Assembly (NCBI RefSeq): GCF_000346615.1
Contig: NZ_ANNU01000037.1
Location: 1 to 64,000, forward strand
DNA length: 64,000 nucleotides
From: Nafulsella turpanensis ZLM-10
GTDB lineage: Bacteria; Bacteroidota; Bacteroidia; Cytophagales; Cyclobacteriaceae
Reading direction: 5' to 3'
Shown: positions 52,906 to 62,390 of the stretch, piece after piece
Numbering within the stretch: position 1 is the first letter of the stretch
How the letters are laid out: each line of letters opens with the position of its first letter
Position numbers and translations under genes: made by a program
Notes under the pieces: generated by a model
The model's input: the letters and a program-made list of their open reading frames with translations, nothing else
Databases searched by the model: none
Told to the model about the DNA's origin: nothing

Positions 52906-53568
52906 ATGGATATAAAACTTGAGTCTTCCTGGAAAGAAAAGTTAGCCCCCGAATTTGAGAAGCCTTATTTTAAGGACCTGGTCGATTTTATCAAAAAAGA
53001 GTATAACAGCCATACGGTTTATCCGCCGGGGAAGCTGATTTTTAATGCCTTTGAACATTGCCCTTTCGATGAAGTAAAAGTCGTAATTATCGGGCAGGAT
53101 CCGTACCACAATCCCGGGCAGGCGAATGGGATGGCCTTTTCTGTAGCCGATGGTGTGCGCGTGCCACCTTCTTTACAGAATATTTACAAAGAAGTAAGCG
53201 ATGAGCTGGGGAAACCAATTCCTGCCTCAGGAAACCTGGAGCGCTGGGCCGACCAGGGGGTATTGCTGCTCAACGCCACCCTAACCGTAAGGGCGAATAC
53301 TCCGGGTTCTCACCAGAAGAAAGGCTGGGAGGAGTTTACAGATGCAGTGATTAAGCTGGTTTCGGACGAAAAGGAAAATATCGTCTTTATTCTTTGGGGA
53401 GCCTATGCACAAAAGAAAGGCGCTGTCATCGATGACAAAAAACACCTGGTGCTGAAATCGGCTCATCCCTCACCATTTGCGGCAAACAGAGGCTTTTTTG
53501 GAAATAACCATTTTATTAAAGCCAATGATTACCTGAAATCGAAAGGAAAGAAACCAATTGACTGGTAA
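52906..53568 (+). CDS. ung: Uracil-DNA glycosylase
   Basis: 220 residues, family 1. The catalytic motif GQDPYHNPGQANGMAFSV (Asp65) and the second motif HPSPFAANRGFFG are both intact. It removes uracil from DNA as the first step of base excision repair. Alone on the plus strand, followed by a strong hairpin terminator. Confidence 0.97.
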   Translation: MDIKLESSWKEKLAPEFEKPYFKDLVDFIKKEYNSHTVYPPGKLIFNAFEHCPFDEVKVVIIGQDPYHNPGQANGMAFSVADGVRVPPSLQNIYKEVSDELGKPIPASGNLERWADQGVLLLNATLTVRANTPGSHQKKGWEEFTDAVIKLVSDEKENIVFILWGAYAQKKGAVIDDKKHLVLKSAHPSPFAANRGFFGNNHFIKANDYLKSKGKKPIDW

Positions 53569-53610
53569 GTTTAGTCATGGGTTTTTAGTCGGGAGCCCTG
53601 CATAAAAGTA

Positions 53611-53640
53611 AAGCAGCTGCCTTAGGAGAAGCAGCTGCTT
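53611..53640. terminator. Bidirectional terminator between ung and lepB
   Basis: A 10-bp stem AAGCAGCTGC/GCAGCTGCTT with a 10-nt loop, between the convergent ung and lepB genes; T residues follow on the plus strand. Confidence 0.7.
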
Positions 53641-53696
53641 TTGTATCTTAACAGAGATATCCCTTACCTGTTCTGAAAGTTTCTCAGGATTAATTT

Positions 53697-54797
53697 CTAG
53701 TCAATCCCATTAAATATCCTGTTCCAGCGAATTTTGTCGACAAAGCCTTTAAAGTGGTCCACTGACATCCAGATGAATAAGGCCTTTCCAACAATATGGT
53801 CTTCCGGAACAAAACCCCAGAACCGGCTATCGTAGGAGTCGTGGCGGTTGTCGCCCATCATAAAGTAATAATCCTGCAGAAAGGTATATTCTTCCAGTGG
53901 TTCTCCTTCAATGAGTACCTTCCCGTCAACAAGGGCGACCTCTTCATGGCCTTCGTAGTATTTAATGGTATTGTAATATTTGGCAATATTTTCTGGCGTC
54001 AGCGGAATGGTCATGCCCTCGGCAGGAATGGTAAGGGGCCCGAAATTATCGATGTTCCAGGCGAACTCCTGCGCGCTTACCGGCATTACACCCGGTTCTT
54101 TAAAGCCTTCTTCGCGTAACAGGGGCTCCACACTGGTTACAAAAGGAAGGGTGGCAATTTCTTTGGCCATTTCTTCGGTAAGGTTGGCGATAATTCCTTC
54201 GGGAGAACCTTTGGCATCGTAGAGCTCATAACGCATAAAGAAACGATCATTCGGAATGTCTTTCGTACGAATCAGGTAGCTGAACTGCAGGCTCTCCGGG
54301 TAAGACTGCGCTTCGCCGTTTACATATACCTGCTGGTCGCGGATTTCGATGACATCGCCCGGGATGGCAACAGCCCTTTTAATGTAGTTGGTGCGGAGAT
54401 CGACGGGGTGCTCCAGCTCAATGGGCACATTAAAAACCACCACATCATTTCGCTCTACGTCCTGCAATCCGGGCAGGCGATACTGTGGCAGCTCAATCCA
54501 GTCGACATAAGAGGGAATGTCGGTGCCCCATATTTTCTGGTGAGTGAGCGGGACCTGTAGCGGGGTTTTGGGCGTACGGGCGCCATAATGCATTTTGCTG
54601 ACAAACAAAAAGTCGCCTACCAGCAGGGAGCGTTCCATAGAACCGGTCGGGATGGTATAAGCCTCCAGGAAGAGCCAGCGGATAAGGGTGGCGGCTATAA
54701 CCGCGAACAAAATGGCATCAGCCCATTCACGCGATTTGGACTTCTTCGGCTTCTGGCCTTTTTTGTCCGTGTATTTCTTTTTTAACTTTGTAATCAT
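53697..54797 (-). CDS. lepB: Signal peptidase I
   Basis: 366 residues. A basic N-terminus and one membrane helix are followed by the catalytic Ser53 in [14 protein letters not shown], the Lys box [16 protein letters not shown] and the C-terminal box [16 protein letters not shown]. An insertion of ~120 residues between the boxes makes it longer than the E. coli type, as in other Bacteroidota. It removes signal peptides of secreted proteins, including the T9SS clients in this window. Last gene of the parA-parB-dapB cluster. Confidence 0.96.
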   Translation of the reverse strand: MITKLKKKYTDKKGQKPKKSKSREWADAILFAVIAATLIRWLFLEAYTIPTGSMERSLLVGDFLFVSKMHYGARTPKTPLQVPLTHQKIWGTDIPSYVDWIELPQYRLPGLQDVERNDVVVFNVPIELEHPVDLRTNYIKRAVAIPGDVIEIRDQQVYVNGEAQSYPESLQFSYLIRTKDIPNDRFFMRYELYDAKGSPEGIIANLTEEMAKEIATLPFVTSVEPLLREEGFKEPGVMPVSAQEFAWNIDNFGPLTIPAEGMTIPLTPENIAKYYNTIKYYEGHEEVALVDGKVLIEGEPLEEYTFLQDYYFMMGDNRHDSYDSRFWGFVPEDHIVGKALFIWMSVDHFKGFVDKIRWNRIFNGID

Positions 54798-54832
54798 TTC
54801 TGTTTTTTATCTCTCTTAAAAGCGGAAGCAGG

Positions 54833-55549
54833 CTACAATCTAAGAAAATCGCGCATATTCTTCACCCCTTTTTGTGATGGAAGCCATTCGGCCACCTTTA
54901 CAGCCCCCAGCGCAAAGCCTTGCCTGTTATGAGCGGTATGTTTGATTTCTATGTCATCAACGGCTGACCGATAGGTTACAGTATGTGTGCCGGGAACCTC
55001 TCCTTCTCTTTTTGAGTGAATGGTAACCGCCTCCTCATTTTCTTTCTTATCCAGTTCCCAGCTATTTTTCCGCTGGAGGTGGCGGATAATTCCTTCGGCA
55101 AGGGTTAAGGCCGTGCCGCTGGGGGCGTCCTTTTTATGGATGTGGTGGATTTCTTCTATATCCACTTCAAACTCGGGGAAGCGATCCATCATTTCAGCTA
55201 ATAATTCGTTGAGGCGAAAGAAAACATTCACTCCGAGGCTAAAGTTGGAAGCATAGAAAAATGCCCCGTTTTGCTCCTGGCAATAAGCTTCCACGGTTGC
55301 TTTTTTGTCGAGCCAGCCGGTAGTGCCACATACCACAGGCACCCCATTTTCGAGGCAGTGCATAATATTCCTGAAGGCAGCGCCCGGCTCACTAAATTCG
55401 ATGGCTACATCGGTAGTGGCAGCGGTTACCTGCTCCAGGTCATTCGCATTATCTTTATGTATGGCATGGGAGATGGTGTGGCCTCTTTTGATGGCTATCT
55501 GCTCGATGATATGACCCATTTTGCCATATCCTAATAATGCTATTTTCAT
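54833..55549 (-). CDS. dapB: 4-hydroxy-tetrahydrodipicolinate reductase
   Basis: 238 residues. The N-terminal NAD(P)-binding motif is IALLGYGKMGHIIE. The catalytic region is EIHHIHKKDAPSGTALTLAEGI and the C-terminal block includes FALGAVKVAEWL. It acts in lysine and diaminopimelate synthesis for peptidoglycan. It overlaps the upstream DUF5683 gene by 4 bp. Confidence 0.96.
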   Translation of the reverse strand: MKIALLGYGKMGHIIEQIAIKRGHTISHAIHKDNANDLEQVTAATTDVAIEFSEPGAAFRNIMHCLENGVPVVCGTTGWLDKKATVEAYCQEQNGAFFYASNFSLGVNVFFRLNELLAEMMDRFPEFEVDIEEIHHIHKKDAPSGTALTLAEGIIRHLQRKNSWELDKKENEEAVTIHSKREGEVPGTHTVTYRSAVDDIEIKHTAHNRQGFALGAVKVAEWLPSQKGVKNMRDFLRL

Positions 55550-56166
55550 TTTACTCGTAAAGTTAAAGCGATGCCGGCGCCGGTTTGTCCTGCCGGTACC
55601 GCAAAAATAGAGGGCTTCAGGCGGAGGGCGAGATCTTCACTCAGGTTAAAATCCTGGAGATGAGCATCGACATAGGCTTCGACAATGTTGAGGGTATATA
55701 AGAGGGTGCCGAGGATGATGATATAGTCGCGCTGCCGGCGTGCGGCACTGGCCACCCGGTTATAAAAGTCGGCATCCCGCCCATTTACCTCCGTTACTCC
55801 TGGCTGAAACTGTATATACTGCAGGTTACGCAGAGCCACACTGTACTGCCGGTTGTAGAAATTGACTGTATAGACTACAAACGCTCCTCCGGCATAAATA
55901 ATAGGTATCTTCCAGTGGGCATTATTATATGCCTGCCCCAGGCCGGGCAGTACGGCTGAATAAAAAGCTGCCTTCCCAGGCTTTATAAGCGATACGGAGT
56001 CAACAATTGCCACTGGGTCTTCTACCAGCTCCTTTGGAGTGTCGAGCAGGGGAGGTTCATTGTCGTACAAAGTAGAGTCTAAAGGATCGGGAACCTGTGC
56101 CTGCAAGAGGAGAGGTAAAAGAACGATAAATCCGCTAAGCCAAAGACGTAAAGCTGCTTTTCTCAT
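55546..56166 (-). CDS. DUF5683 membrane protein
   Basis: 206 residues. An N-terminal signal-like segment (LWLSGFIVLLPLLLQAQ) is followed by the DUF5683 block: KAAFYSAVLPGLGQAYNN, WKIPIIYAGGAFVVYTVNFYN and RQRDYIIILGTLLYTLNIVEAYVDAHL. The PGLGQ..N segment and two membrane helices are diagnostic. It recurs between parB and dapB in this phylum; function unknown. Confidence 0.93.
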   Translation of the reverse strand: MRKAALRLWLSGFIVLLPLLLQAQVPDPLDSTLYDNEPPLLDTPKELVEDPVAIVDSVSLIKPGKAAFYSAVLPGLGQAYNNAHWKIPIIYAGGAFVVYTVNFYNRQYSVALRNLQYIQFQPGVTEVNGRDADFYNRVASAARRQRDYIIILGTLLYTLNIVEAYVDAHLQDFNLSEDLALRLKPSIFAVPAGQTGAGIALTLRVK

Positions 56167-56174
56167 GCCAGGGC

Positions 56175-57101
56175 TTACATATTCAGGAGTTCCAGAATGC
56201 GGTTCAGGTCTTCGGTCGATACAAAAGGTATTTTAATTTCTCCTCTATCCTGCTCGTCCGTCCGCACATTTACTTTTGTGCCAAAGTGGGAGGAGAGTTT
56301 GTACTGCAGTTGCTTGTACTCTCTTTCTTTGTCAGGGTTAAGCCGTGGAGCTTCTTTTTTGGTTTGATTCTGGCCGGTGGTGAGGTCGCGTACGAGCTTT
56401 TCGACATTACGTACCGAGAGGCCTTCCTGCATAATCTTGTTGAAGATATACAGCTGGCGGGCCGGATCGTCGATGTTAATAATGGCGCGGGCATGGCCCA
56501 TGCTTATTTTATTATCGCGCAGGGCTACCTGAATATCTGGCGGAAGCTTTAAGAGGCGAAGGTAGTTGTTAACGGTAGTTCGTTTTTTTCCTACCCGCTC
56601 GCCCAGCTGTTCCTGCTTGAGTTCACATTCACTTAAGAGCCGCTGATAGCTGAGCGCGATTTCGATGGCATTCAGGTTTTCGCGCTGAATGTTTTCGATC
56701 AGGGCCATTTCCAGCATTTGCTGGTCATTGGCTGTTCGTACATAGGCAGGCACTTTGCGCAAACCGGCCAGCTTACTGGCCTGGAGGCGGCGCTCCCCGG
56801 AAATGAGCTGGTATTTGCCCTCGCTAAGCTTACGAACGGTAATGGGTTGAATAATGCCCTGTATCTTGATAGACTCCGCCAGCTCTTCCAGTGCTTCCTG
56901 GTCGAAGTGGGTGCGGGGCTGGTAAGGGTTGGTTTCTATATCGGTGAGCAGGATTTCGTCCATGGCACCGGCAGAGGCAATTTTGCGGAAATTATTTTCG
57001 GCAGAACCGGCAGAACGCTGGGAGTCCGTTAATAATGCACCTAATCCTCTACCAAGAGCTTTTTTTTTAGGTGCAGGGTTTTTATCTTCTTTATCGCTCA
57101 T
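56175..57101 (-). CDS. parB: Chromosome-partitioning protein ParB
   Basis: 308 residues. The CTP/nuclease-like N-domain carries NPYQPRTHFDQ and ISGERRLQASKLAGL. The central helix-turn-helix includes IENIQRENLNAIEIA and LGERVGKKRTTVNNYLRLL, and the C-terminus ends with a dimerisation helix. It loads at parS and clamps DNA for segregation with ParA. I did not spot a parS palindrome in the window. It follows parA at 36 bp. Confidence 0.96.
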   Translation of the reverse strand: MSDKEDKNPAPKKKALGRGLGALLTDSQRSAGSAENNFRKIASAGAMDEILLTDIETNPYQPRTHFDQEALEELAESIKIQGIIQPITVRKLSEGKYQLISGERRLQASKLAGLRKVPAYVRTANDQQMLEMALIENIQRENLNAIEIALSYQRLLSECELKQEQLGERVGKKRTTVNNYLRLLKLPPDIQVALRDNKISMGHARAIINIDDPARQLYIFNKIMQEGLSVRNVEKLVRDLTTGQNQTKKEAPRLNPDKEREYKQLQYKLSSHFGTKVNVRTDEQDRGEIKIPFVSTEDLNRILELLNM

Positions 57102-57137
57102 GCTTTCTTCCTCTTTTTCTTTTACGCTTTTTGCCGC

Positions 57138-57911
57138 TTAGGACGACAACTGGTTGTTGGTAAGAATTTCTTTTGCCAGGTTCAGGTAGCTTAATGCACC
57201 TTTGCTTTCGGCATCGTGGGCAATGACAGGTACGCCAAAGCTGGGAGCCTCGCTCAGCTTAATGTTTCGGGGTATAAGCGTCTGGAAAACCATCTGCTTA
57301 AAGTGAGTCTGCACATCTTCCACTACCTGGTTGCTCAGGCGCAGGCGCACATCATACATCGTTAAGAGTATACCTTCTATTTCCAGCTCAGGATTTAAAC
57401 GGGACTGGATGATTTTAATTGTGTTCAGGAGCTTGCCAAGACCTTCCAGGGCAAAGTATTCGCACTGCACAGGAATAATTACTGAATTGGCTGCCGTAAG
57501 GGCATTTATGGTAATAAGGCCCAGAGAAGGAGAGCAGTCAATAATTATAAAATCGTAATCGTCGCTGATTTGTGCCAGTGCAGCACGCATCCGCTCTTCA
57601 CGATTACTTACATTTACCATTTCCACTTCGGCCCCCACCAGGTCGATATGCGAAGGCATCAGGTGCAGAAAACTGATATCCGTCTCCAGGATTATATCCT
57701 TGGGGCTGGCAGCCTCCACCATACATTCATAAATACTGTTTTCCACTTCGGCAGGGTCAATACCCAAACCAGAAGTGGAGTTCGCCTGGGGGTCCGCATC
57801 TACCACCAGCGTCTTATATTCGAAAGCGGCCAGACTGGCTGCCAGGTTAATGGCTGTAGTTGTTTTTCCAACGCCTCCCTTTTGGTTGGCAATTGCTATA
57901 ATTTTACTCAT
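57138..57911 (-). CDS. parA: Chromosome-partitioning ATPase ParA (Soj)
   Basis: 257 residues. The deviant Walker A KGGVGKTTTAINLAASLA, the Walker A' DADPQANSTSGLG and the Walker B FIIIDCSPSLGL are intact. Length and lack of an N-terminal HTH make it the chromosomal Soj type. It dimerises on the nucleoid and is driven by ParB. Confidence 0.97.
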   Translation of the reverse strand: MSKIIAIANQKGGVGKTTTAINLAASLAAFEYKTLVVDADPQANSTSGLGIDPAEVENSIYECMVEAASPKDIILETDISFLHLMPSHIDLVGAEVEMVNVSNREERMRAALAQISDDYDFIIIDCSPSLGLITINALTAANSVIIPVQCEYFALEGLGKLLNTIKIIQSRLNPELEIEGILLTMYDVRLRLSNQVVEDVQTHFKQMVFQTLIPRNIKLSEAPSFGVPVIAHDAESKGALSYLNLAKEILTNNQLSS

Positions 57912-57920
57912 TCTCTGTTG

Positions 57921-58601
57921 TCAAAGTGTTAATGTTTGGCCAATTTCCATCAATTTTAGGTCTTTTTTCGCATTGGCTGCAACATTTTTCACCTCCTCAT
58001 GGTCCAGCCGGATGTAAGGAAATGTATCATAATGCATACCGATAATCGTATCGGTTTTAACAAAGTCTGCCGCCTTCAGGGCATCATGGATGTCCATGGT
58101 GAAATTATCGCCGATAGGCATAAAGGCAAAGTCAATATCAAACTCCTGCCCGATGAGCTGCATGTCGAGCGTAAGCGCTGTATCGCCGGCAAAATAAAAG
58201 GTTTTTTCAGAGGTTTGCACCACAAATCCTGCCGGGTTTCCGGCATAGGTTCCGTCCGGCAGGCTGCTGCTGTGGATAGCGTTCACCATTTTTACCGTTC
58301 CGAATTCGAATTTCTTTTTTCCGCCATGGTTCATCGGGTGCCCGTCGGCTACTCCTTTATTCCCAAACCAGCTAACAAGCTCAAAACTGGATACCAGGGT
58401 TGCCCCGGTATTTTTATAAACTTCCTCTACATCGGCCATATGATCCTGGTGCCCGTGGGTGAGCAGTATATAGTCGGCCTTAATGCTTTTTGCATCAATT
58501 TCGCTGGCCAATTCATTGGGTGTAATGAAAGGGTCAAATAAGATGTTTTTACCGTTTATTTCGATTAAAAAGCAGGAATGTCCGTAGTAAGTTATTTGCA
58601 T
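57921..58601 (-). CDS. UPF0173 metal-dependent hydrolase (beta-lactamase fold)
   Basis: 226 residues. The metallo-beta-lactamase signature THGHQDHMAD is followed by FYFAGDTALTLDMQL and GMHYDTFPYI, the pattern of the UPF0173/YtkL family. Cytoplasmic, two metal ions expected; the physiological substrate is not known. It heads the par cluster. On the minus strand TATCTTTG (58663-58656) upstream fits a -7 promoter box. Confidence 0.92.
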   Translation of the reverse strand: MQITYYGHSCFLIEINGKNILFDPFITPNELASEIDAKSIKADYILLTHGHQDHMADVEEVYKNTGATLVSSFELVSWFGNKGVADGHPMNHGGKKKFEFGTVKMVNAIHSSSLPDGTYAGNPAGFVVQTSEKTFYFAGDTALTLDMQLIGQEFDIDFAFMPIGDNFTMDIHDALKAADFVKTDTIIGMHYDTFPYIRLDHEEVKNVAANAKKDLKLMEIGQTLTL

Positions 58602-58691
58602 AATTCAACTTGTTTAGCTTGAAAAATAGGTCAATCTTTATGCCCGGTTAGATGACAAAGATAGAAGTTTAATTCAAAATTCTTAAAAATT

Positions 58692-60377
58692 ATGCTAAGA
58701 CAATTTTGTGCGTATTTAATGGCAGTATTGCTTATTACAGCTGGCTGTACTGCCACTGACAATGCACTGGAGGATGGGAACGCCAAGGTTTTTCGGTACA
58801 ACCAGGCAGAGGGCCTGAGCTCGCTCGATCCTGCTTTTGCCCGAAACCAGGCAAATGTATGGGCGATTACTAATTTATATTCCGGTTTATTTGAGCTGAG
58901 CCCCGATATGTACCCTATTCCCGATATGGTGGACAGCTGGGAAGTTTCGGAAGATGGAGGTACTTATACCTTTAATTTAAAGAAAGGTATCCGCTTCCAC
59001 GACAGCGAAGTGTTTGAAGGAGGGAAAGGCCGCGAAGTAACCGCCGAGGATTTTGAATACAGCTTTAAAAGATTGCTCGATCCTGCCACCGCCAGCACCG
59101 GAGCATGGATATTTAACGACAAGGTAAAGAAAAATGAGGCCGGCGATGGCTTTGCCGAAAATTGGGTGGAGGCAACGGATAAGTATACGCTGGTACTTCG
59201 CCTCGAAAAGCCATTTGGTCCTTTTCTTGAAATCCTGACGATGCCCTACACTTTTGCAGTGCCTAAAGAGGCGGTGGAGAAATGGGGAAAAGACTTTCGT
59301 AAGCACCCTGTTGGAACAGGACCATTCCAGCTCAAATCATGGGATGAAGGCAACAGCCTTATTATGGTAAAAAACCCTAACTACTGGAAAGATGATGCCA
59401 ACGGCCAGCAGTTGCCTTACCTGGATGCTGTAATGGTTTCCTTTATTCAGGACCGTAACCAGGAGCTGCTGACCTTTCAGCAGGGAAAACTTGACTTTAT
59501 GTCGGGCGTTGAAGCGAACAGCATCGACCTTATCCTGGATAAAGATGGTGCAGTTAAAGAAGAGATAAAAGGAAAGTTTGTTGTTCAGAAAGTACCTTAT
59601 TTAAATACAGAATACATAGGCTTTCAGCTCGATCCTTCTGTTTATAAAGGAGCAAACCACCCAATACTGAATAAGGACTTCCGGAAGGCCATGAACTACG
59701 CCATTAACAGGGAAGAAATGCTGAAGTACCTGTTTAATAACCTGGGTACGCCAGGTAAAGGAGGCATCATTCCTCCTGCCATCAAATACTTTAAGGAGAA
59801 CACGGTAAAAGGCTATACCTATGATCCGGCTAAAGCCGAAGAGCTGCTGAAAACAGCCGGTTACCCTGGTGGTAAAGGGCTCCCTACGATTAAGCTTAAT
59901 ACAACGGTACAGTCGAAGCCAATGGTAGAATACCTGCAAAAGCAGTGGGGTGCCGTGGGTATTCCGGTTGAAATTGAGATTAACCAGACGGCTACTCACC
60001 AGGAGCTGATCGATAACAGCAGAGCCAACTTCTTCCGCGGTTCATGGCTGGGCGATTACCCTGATGCGGAAAACTACCTTGCCATGTTCTACAGCAAATA
60101 CTTTTCTCCGGCAGGGCCTAATAAAACACACTTTAACAATAGCGAATTTGACAAACTATACGAAAAAGCCCGCTATGAGTCAGAAGGTTTTAACCGCCTG
60201 GATCTCTACCACAAAATGGACCAGATAATTATGGAAGAAGCACCGGTGATTGTGCTCTTTTATGATGAGGTGGTGCGCCTGACGCAAAACAATGTGACCG
60301 GCCTTGAGCCAAACCCCATGAACGTTCTGGATCTGGAAAGAGCCAGCTTTGTAGATGGAGAAGTTATTCAGGAATAA
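58692..60377 (+). CDS. Family 5 oligopeptide-binding lipoprotein
   Basis: 561 residues. The lipobox LLITAGC near residue 19 makes it a lipoprotein. The SBP_bac_5 domain follows: DPAFARNQANVWAITNLYSGL, DMVDSWEVSEDGGTYTFNLKKGIRF, VTAEDFEYSFKRLLDPAT and HPVGTGPFQLKSWDEG. It binds peptides or similar ligands for an ABC importer. No permease or ATPase genes are adjacent, so it works with components elsewhere. Confidence 0.94.
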   Translation: MLRQFCAYLMAVLLITAGCTATDNALEDGNAKVFRYNQAEGLSSLDPAFARNQANVWAITNLYSGLFELSPDMYPIPDMVDSWEVSEDGGTYTFNLKKGIRFHDSEVFEGGKGREVTAEDFEYSFKRLLDPATASTGAWIFNDKVKKNEAGDGFAENWVEATDKYTLVLRLEKPFGPFLEILTMPYTFAVPKEAVEKWGKDFRKHPVGTGPFQLKSWDEGNSLIMVKNPNYWKDDANGQQLPYLDAVMVSFIQDRNQELLTFQQGKLDFMSGVEANSIDLILDKDGAVKEEIKGKFVVQKVPYLNTEYIGFQLDPSVYKGANHPILNKDFRKAMNYAINREEMLKYLFNNLGTPGKGGIIPPAIKYFKENTVKGYTYDPAKAEELLKTAGYPGGKGLPTIKLNTTVQSKPMVEYLQKQWGAVGIPVEIEINQTATHQELIDNSRANFFRGSWLGDYPDAENYLAMFYSKYFSPAGPNKTHFNNSEFDKLYEKARYESEGFNRLDLYHKMDQIIMEEAPVIVLFYDEVVRLTQNNVTGLEPNPMNVLDLERASFVDGEVIQE

Positions 60378-60400
60378 AACCTTTGAAAAGAGGTGAATTT

Positions 60401-60425
60401 AAAGGGCAGTCTTGTACTGCCCTTT
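60401..60425 (+). terminator. Terminator after the peptide-binding protein gene
   Basis: A 10-bp stem AAAGGGCAGT/ACTGCCCTTT with a 5-nt loop and tail TCTTTTTTAT, 23 bp after the stop. Confidence 0.88.
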
Positions 60426-60532
60426 TCTTTTTTATACCTTTTGGTGCTGGTGTGAGAGGGGCAGGTAAAGAAGGGTGCTGTTTGGTAGAAAAGCTTAATG
60501 AAGCCGTCGCGTAATATATCTCTGTTAAATTA

Positions 60533-61390
60533 ATGAAAACAACTTCTTTCGAATTAAAAGCCTCTGGCCCTGTCAGGCTTTTTGGCTTAGGCTGGGAGCC
60601 GGTAAATGTGCCTGTAAAAACCGTAATAGTGCTGGTTCATGGGCTTGGTGAGCATACAGGGAGATACAAAGAACTGGCCCGGTTCTTTACGTCCAGGGGC
60701 TGTGCGCTCTATGGCTGCGACCTTCGCGGACATGGAAGAAGTCCGGGTAAAAGAGGCCATGCATTATATCCGCAGCTCTTAAACGACCTGTCAGAGCTTA
60801 TTCAGTATGCGGAGCGTCAGCACCCCGGGCTGCCCCTTATCCTGTACGGACATAGTATGGGCGGTAATATTGCGGCTAATTTTGTGCTCGACAGGCCGGA
60901 AGTCCAAAAAGCATTAAAGGCCGTAGTTCTTTCTTCTCCATGGCTTCGCCTGAATATCCCGGTTTCTCCTGTAGTAGTACAGCTATCCCGGCTAATGCAG
61001 AAGGTTTACCCTTCCTTTACCCAAAAGAATAAAATTAATGCCGAATGGCTGAGTAAGGATCCCCTGGAGGTGAAGGCTTATCAGGAAGATCCATTGGTGC
61101 ATCCATACATCTCCGTCAGCTTGTTTTACCAGGTCCATGAGCATGGAATGGGTGCAGTGCGTAAGGCTAAGAAGCTATCGCTGCCCCTGCTGGTAATGCA
61201 TGGCAGCGAAGACCGGATTACCTCCTGCGAGGCCAGCAGAAGGTTGGCAGAAAAAGCCCCTCATGCACAGTGGAAGCTTTGGAAGGGAGTGCGACACGAA
61301 CCTCATCATGAACTGGAGAAAAGAGAGGTAATGCAGTTTGTGTGGGAATGGATGGAGGAACTGCTACAGCAGAAACCTGTTAATGAGTAA
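60533..61390 (+). CDS. Alpha/beta hydrolase, monoacylglycerol-lipase-like
   Basis: 285 residues. VLVHGLGEHTGRYKELARFF and CDLRGHGRSPGKRGH precede the nucleophile elbow YGHSMGGNIA; MHGSEDRIT supplies the acid and VRHEPHHE the histidine. The Hydrolase_4 / monoglyceride-lipase pattern is clear. It is likely cytoplasmic, as no signal peptide is visible. Confidence 0.93.
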   Translation: MKTTSFELKASGPVRLFGLGWEPVNVPVKTVIVLVHGLGEHTGRYKELARFFTSRGCALYGCDLRGHGRSPGKRGHALYPQLLNDLSELIQYAERQHPGLPLILYGHSMGGNIAANFVLDRPEVQKALKAVVLSSPWLRLNIPVSPVVVQLSRLMQKVYPSFTQKNKINAEWLSKDPLEVKAYQEDPLVHPYISVSLFYQVHEHGMGAVRKAKKLSLPLLVMHGSEDRITSCEASRRLAEKAPHAQWKLWKGVRHEPHHELEKREVMQFVWEWMEELLQQKPVNE

Positions 61391-61534
61391 AAAGAGCCGC
61401 CATCCGGTAAAATAGAGGAGGTAGTGCCAGGCAGCCTCTTTGTGTGGAGTACATGGCCTGCTTAGCAGGCCATGAATCTGTTGAATCCGGAACCAAATGT
61501 CTGTTTTTCGGTCATACAGTAAAGCCTGATAAGT

Positions 61535-62287
61535 ATGAGCATAGAAGAAAATATGAATAACCATCGTATCCGGGTCGGTACTTCCGGCTGGTCTTATCCC
61601 TACTGGAAGGGGAACTTTTATCCTGCTGGACTTCCACAGAAGGAACAGTTTAACTATTACCTCAGCATATTCAGAACGGTGGAAATCAACAATTCCTTCT
61701 ATAAACTTCCTTCGCCGGAAACTTTTGCCACCTGGCGTGCGGCCGTTCCGGAAGATTTTATATATGCCGTAAAAGCCAGCCGCTATATAACGCATATGAA
61801 AAAGCTGAAGGACCCGCTGCAGTCCCTGGAGAAGTTTATGCATGCTGTCAGCTTTCTGGAAGACCGCCTTGGACCTATTCTCTTTCAGCTGCCTCCCTTC
61901 TGGAACCTTAACCTCGATCGCCTCAGGGAGTTTCTGGAGGTATTGCCAAAGGGTTACCGCTATACCTTTGAGTTCAGGAACGATACCTGGTACGATGAAA
62001 GGGTGTATGAATTGCTGAAGGAGCACAATGTAGCCTTCTGTATTTACGAGCTGGAATACCACCAGTCGCCCGTTCCTCTTACCGCCGATTTTGTGTATGT
62101 GCGCCTGCACGGACCGGAAGGTAAATATGCCGGAAGCTATTCGGATGAAGCCATGCAGGAGTGGAGCCAGCAGGCCAAAGAATGGAAGGCGCAGGGGAAG
62201 GACGTCTATATTTATTTTGACAACGACCAGAATGGCTACGCCGGCTTTAATGCCCGGACGCTGCAGGAAATGGTAGGAGGGGAGTAA
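61535..62287 (+). CDS. DUF72 protein
   Basis: 250 residues with the DUF72 hallmarks VGTSGWSYPYWKGNFYP near the start, VEINNSFYKLP, FIYAVKASRYITHMKKL, LGPILFQLPP, YTFEFRNDTWY, YVRLHGPEGKYAGSY and YIYFDNDQNGYA. The fold is TIM-barrel-like. Function not established, though linked to DNA or nucleotide metabolism in some proposals. Start at 61535 or the Met at 61553. Confidence 0.95.
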   Translation: MSIEENMNNHRIRVGTSGWSYPYWKGNFYPAGLPQKEQFNYYLSIFRTVEINNSFYKLPSPETFATWRAAVPEDFIYAVKASRYITHMKKLKDPLQSLEKFMHAVSFLEDRLGPILFQLPPFWNLNLDRLREFLEVLPKGYRYTFEFRNDTWYDERVYELLKEHNVAFCIYELEYHQSPVPLTADFVYVRLHGPEGKYAGSYSDEAMQEWSQQAKEWKAQGKDVYIYFDNDQNGYAGFNARTLQEMVGGE

Positions 62288-62300
62288 GTGCTGGTCGGGA

Positions 62301-62340
62301 AACAAAATGGCTGCTATCGATTGATAGCAGCCATTTTGTT
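62301..62340. terminator. Bidirectional terminator between DUF72 and mdh
   Basis: A perfect 18-bp inverted repeat AACAAAATGGCTGCTATC/GATAGCAGCCATTTTGTT with a 4-nt loop between convergent genes. Confidence 0.88.
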
Positions 62341-62390
62341 TACAGATGTGCCTCGCGGTAGCAGATGAGCACTTCTTTAAATCAGCAAGA

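Noticed and set aside
54798-58601. parS site near parA-parB
   Set aside because: I looked for a TGTTTCACGTGAAACA-like palindrome and saw none in or around the cluster.
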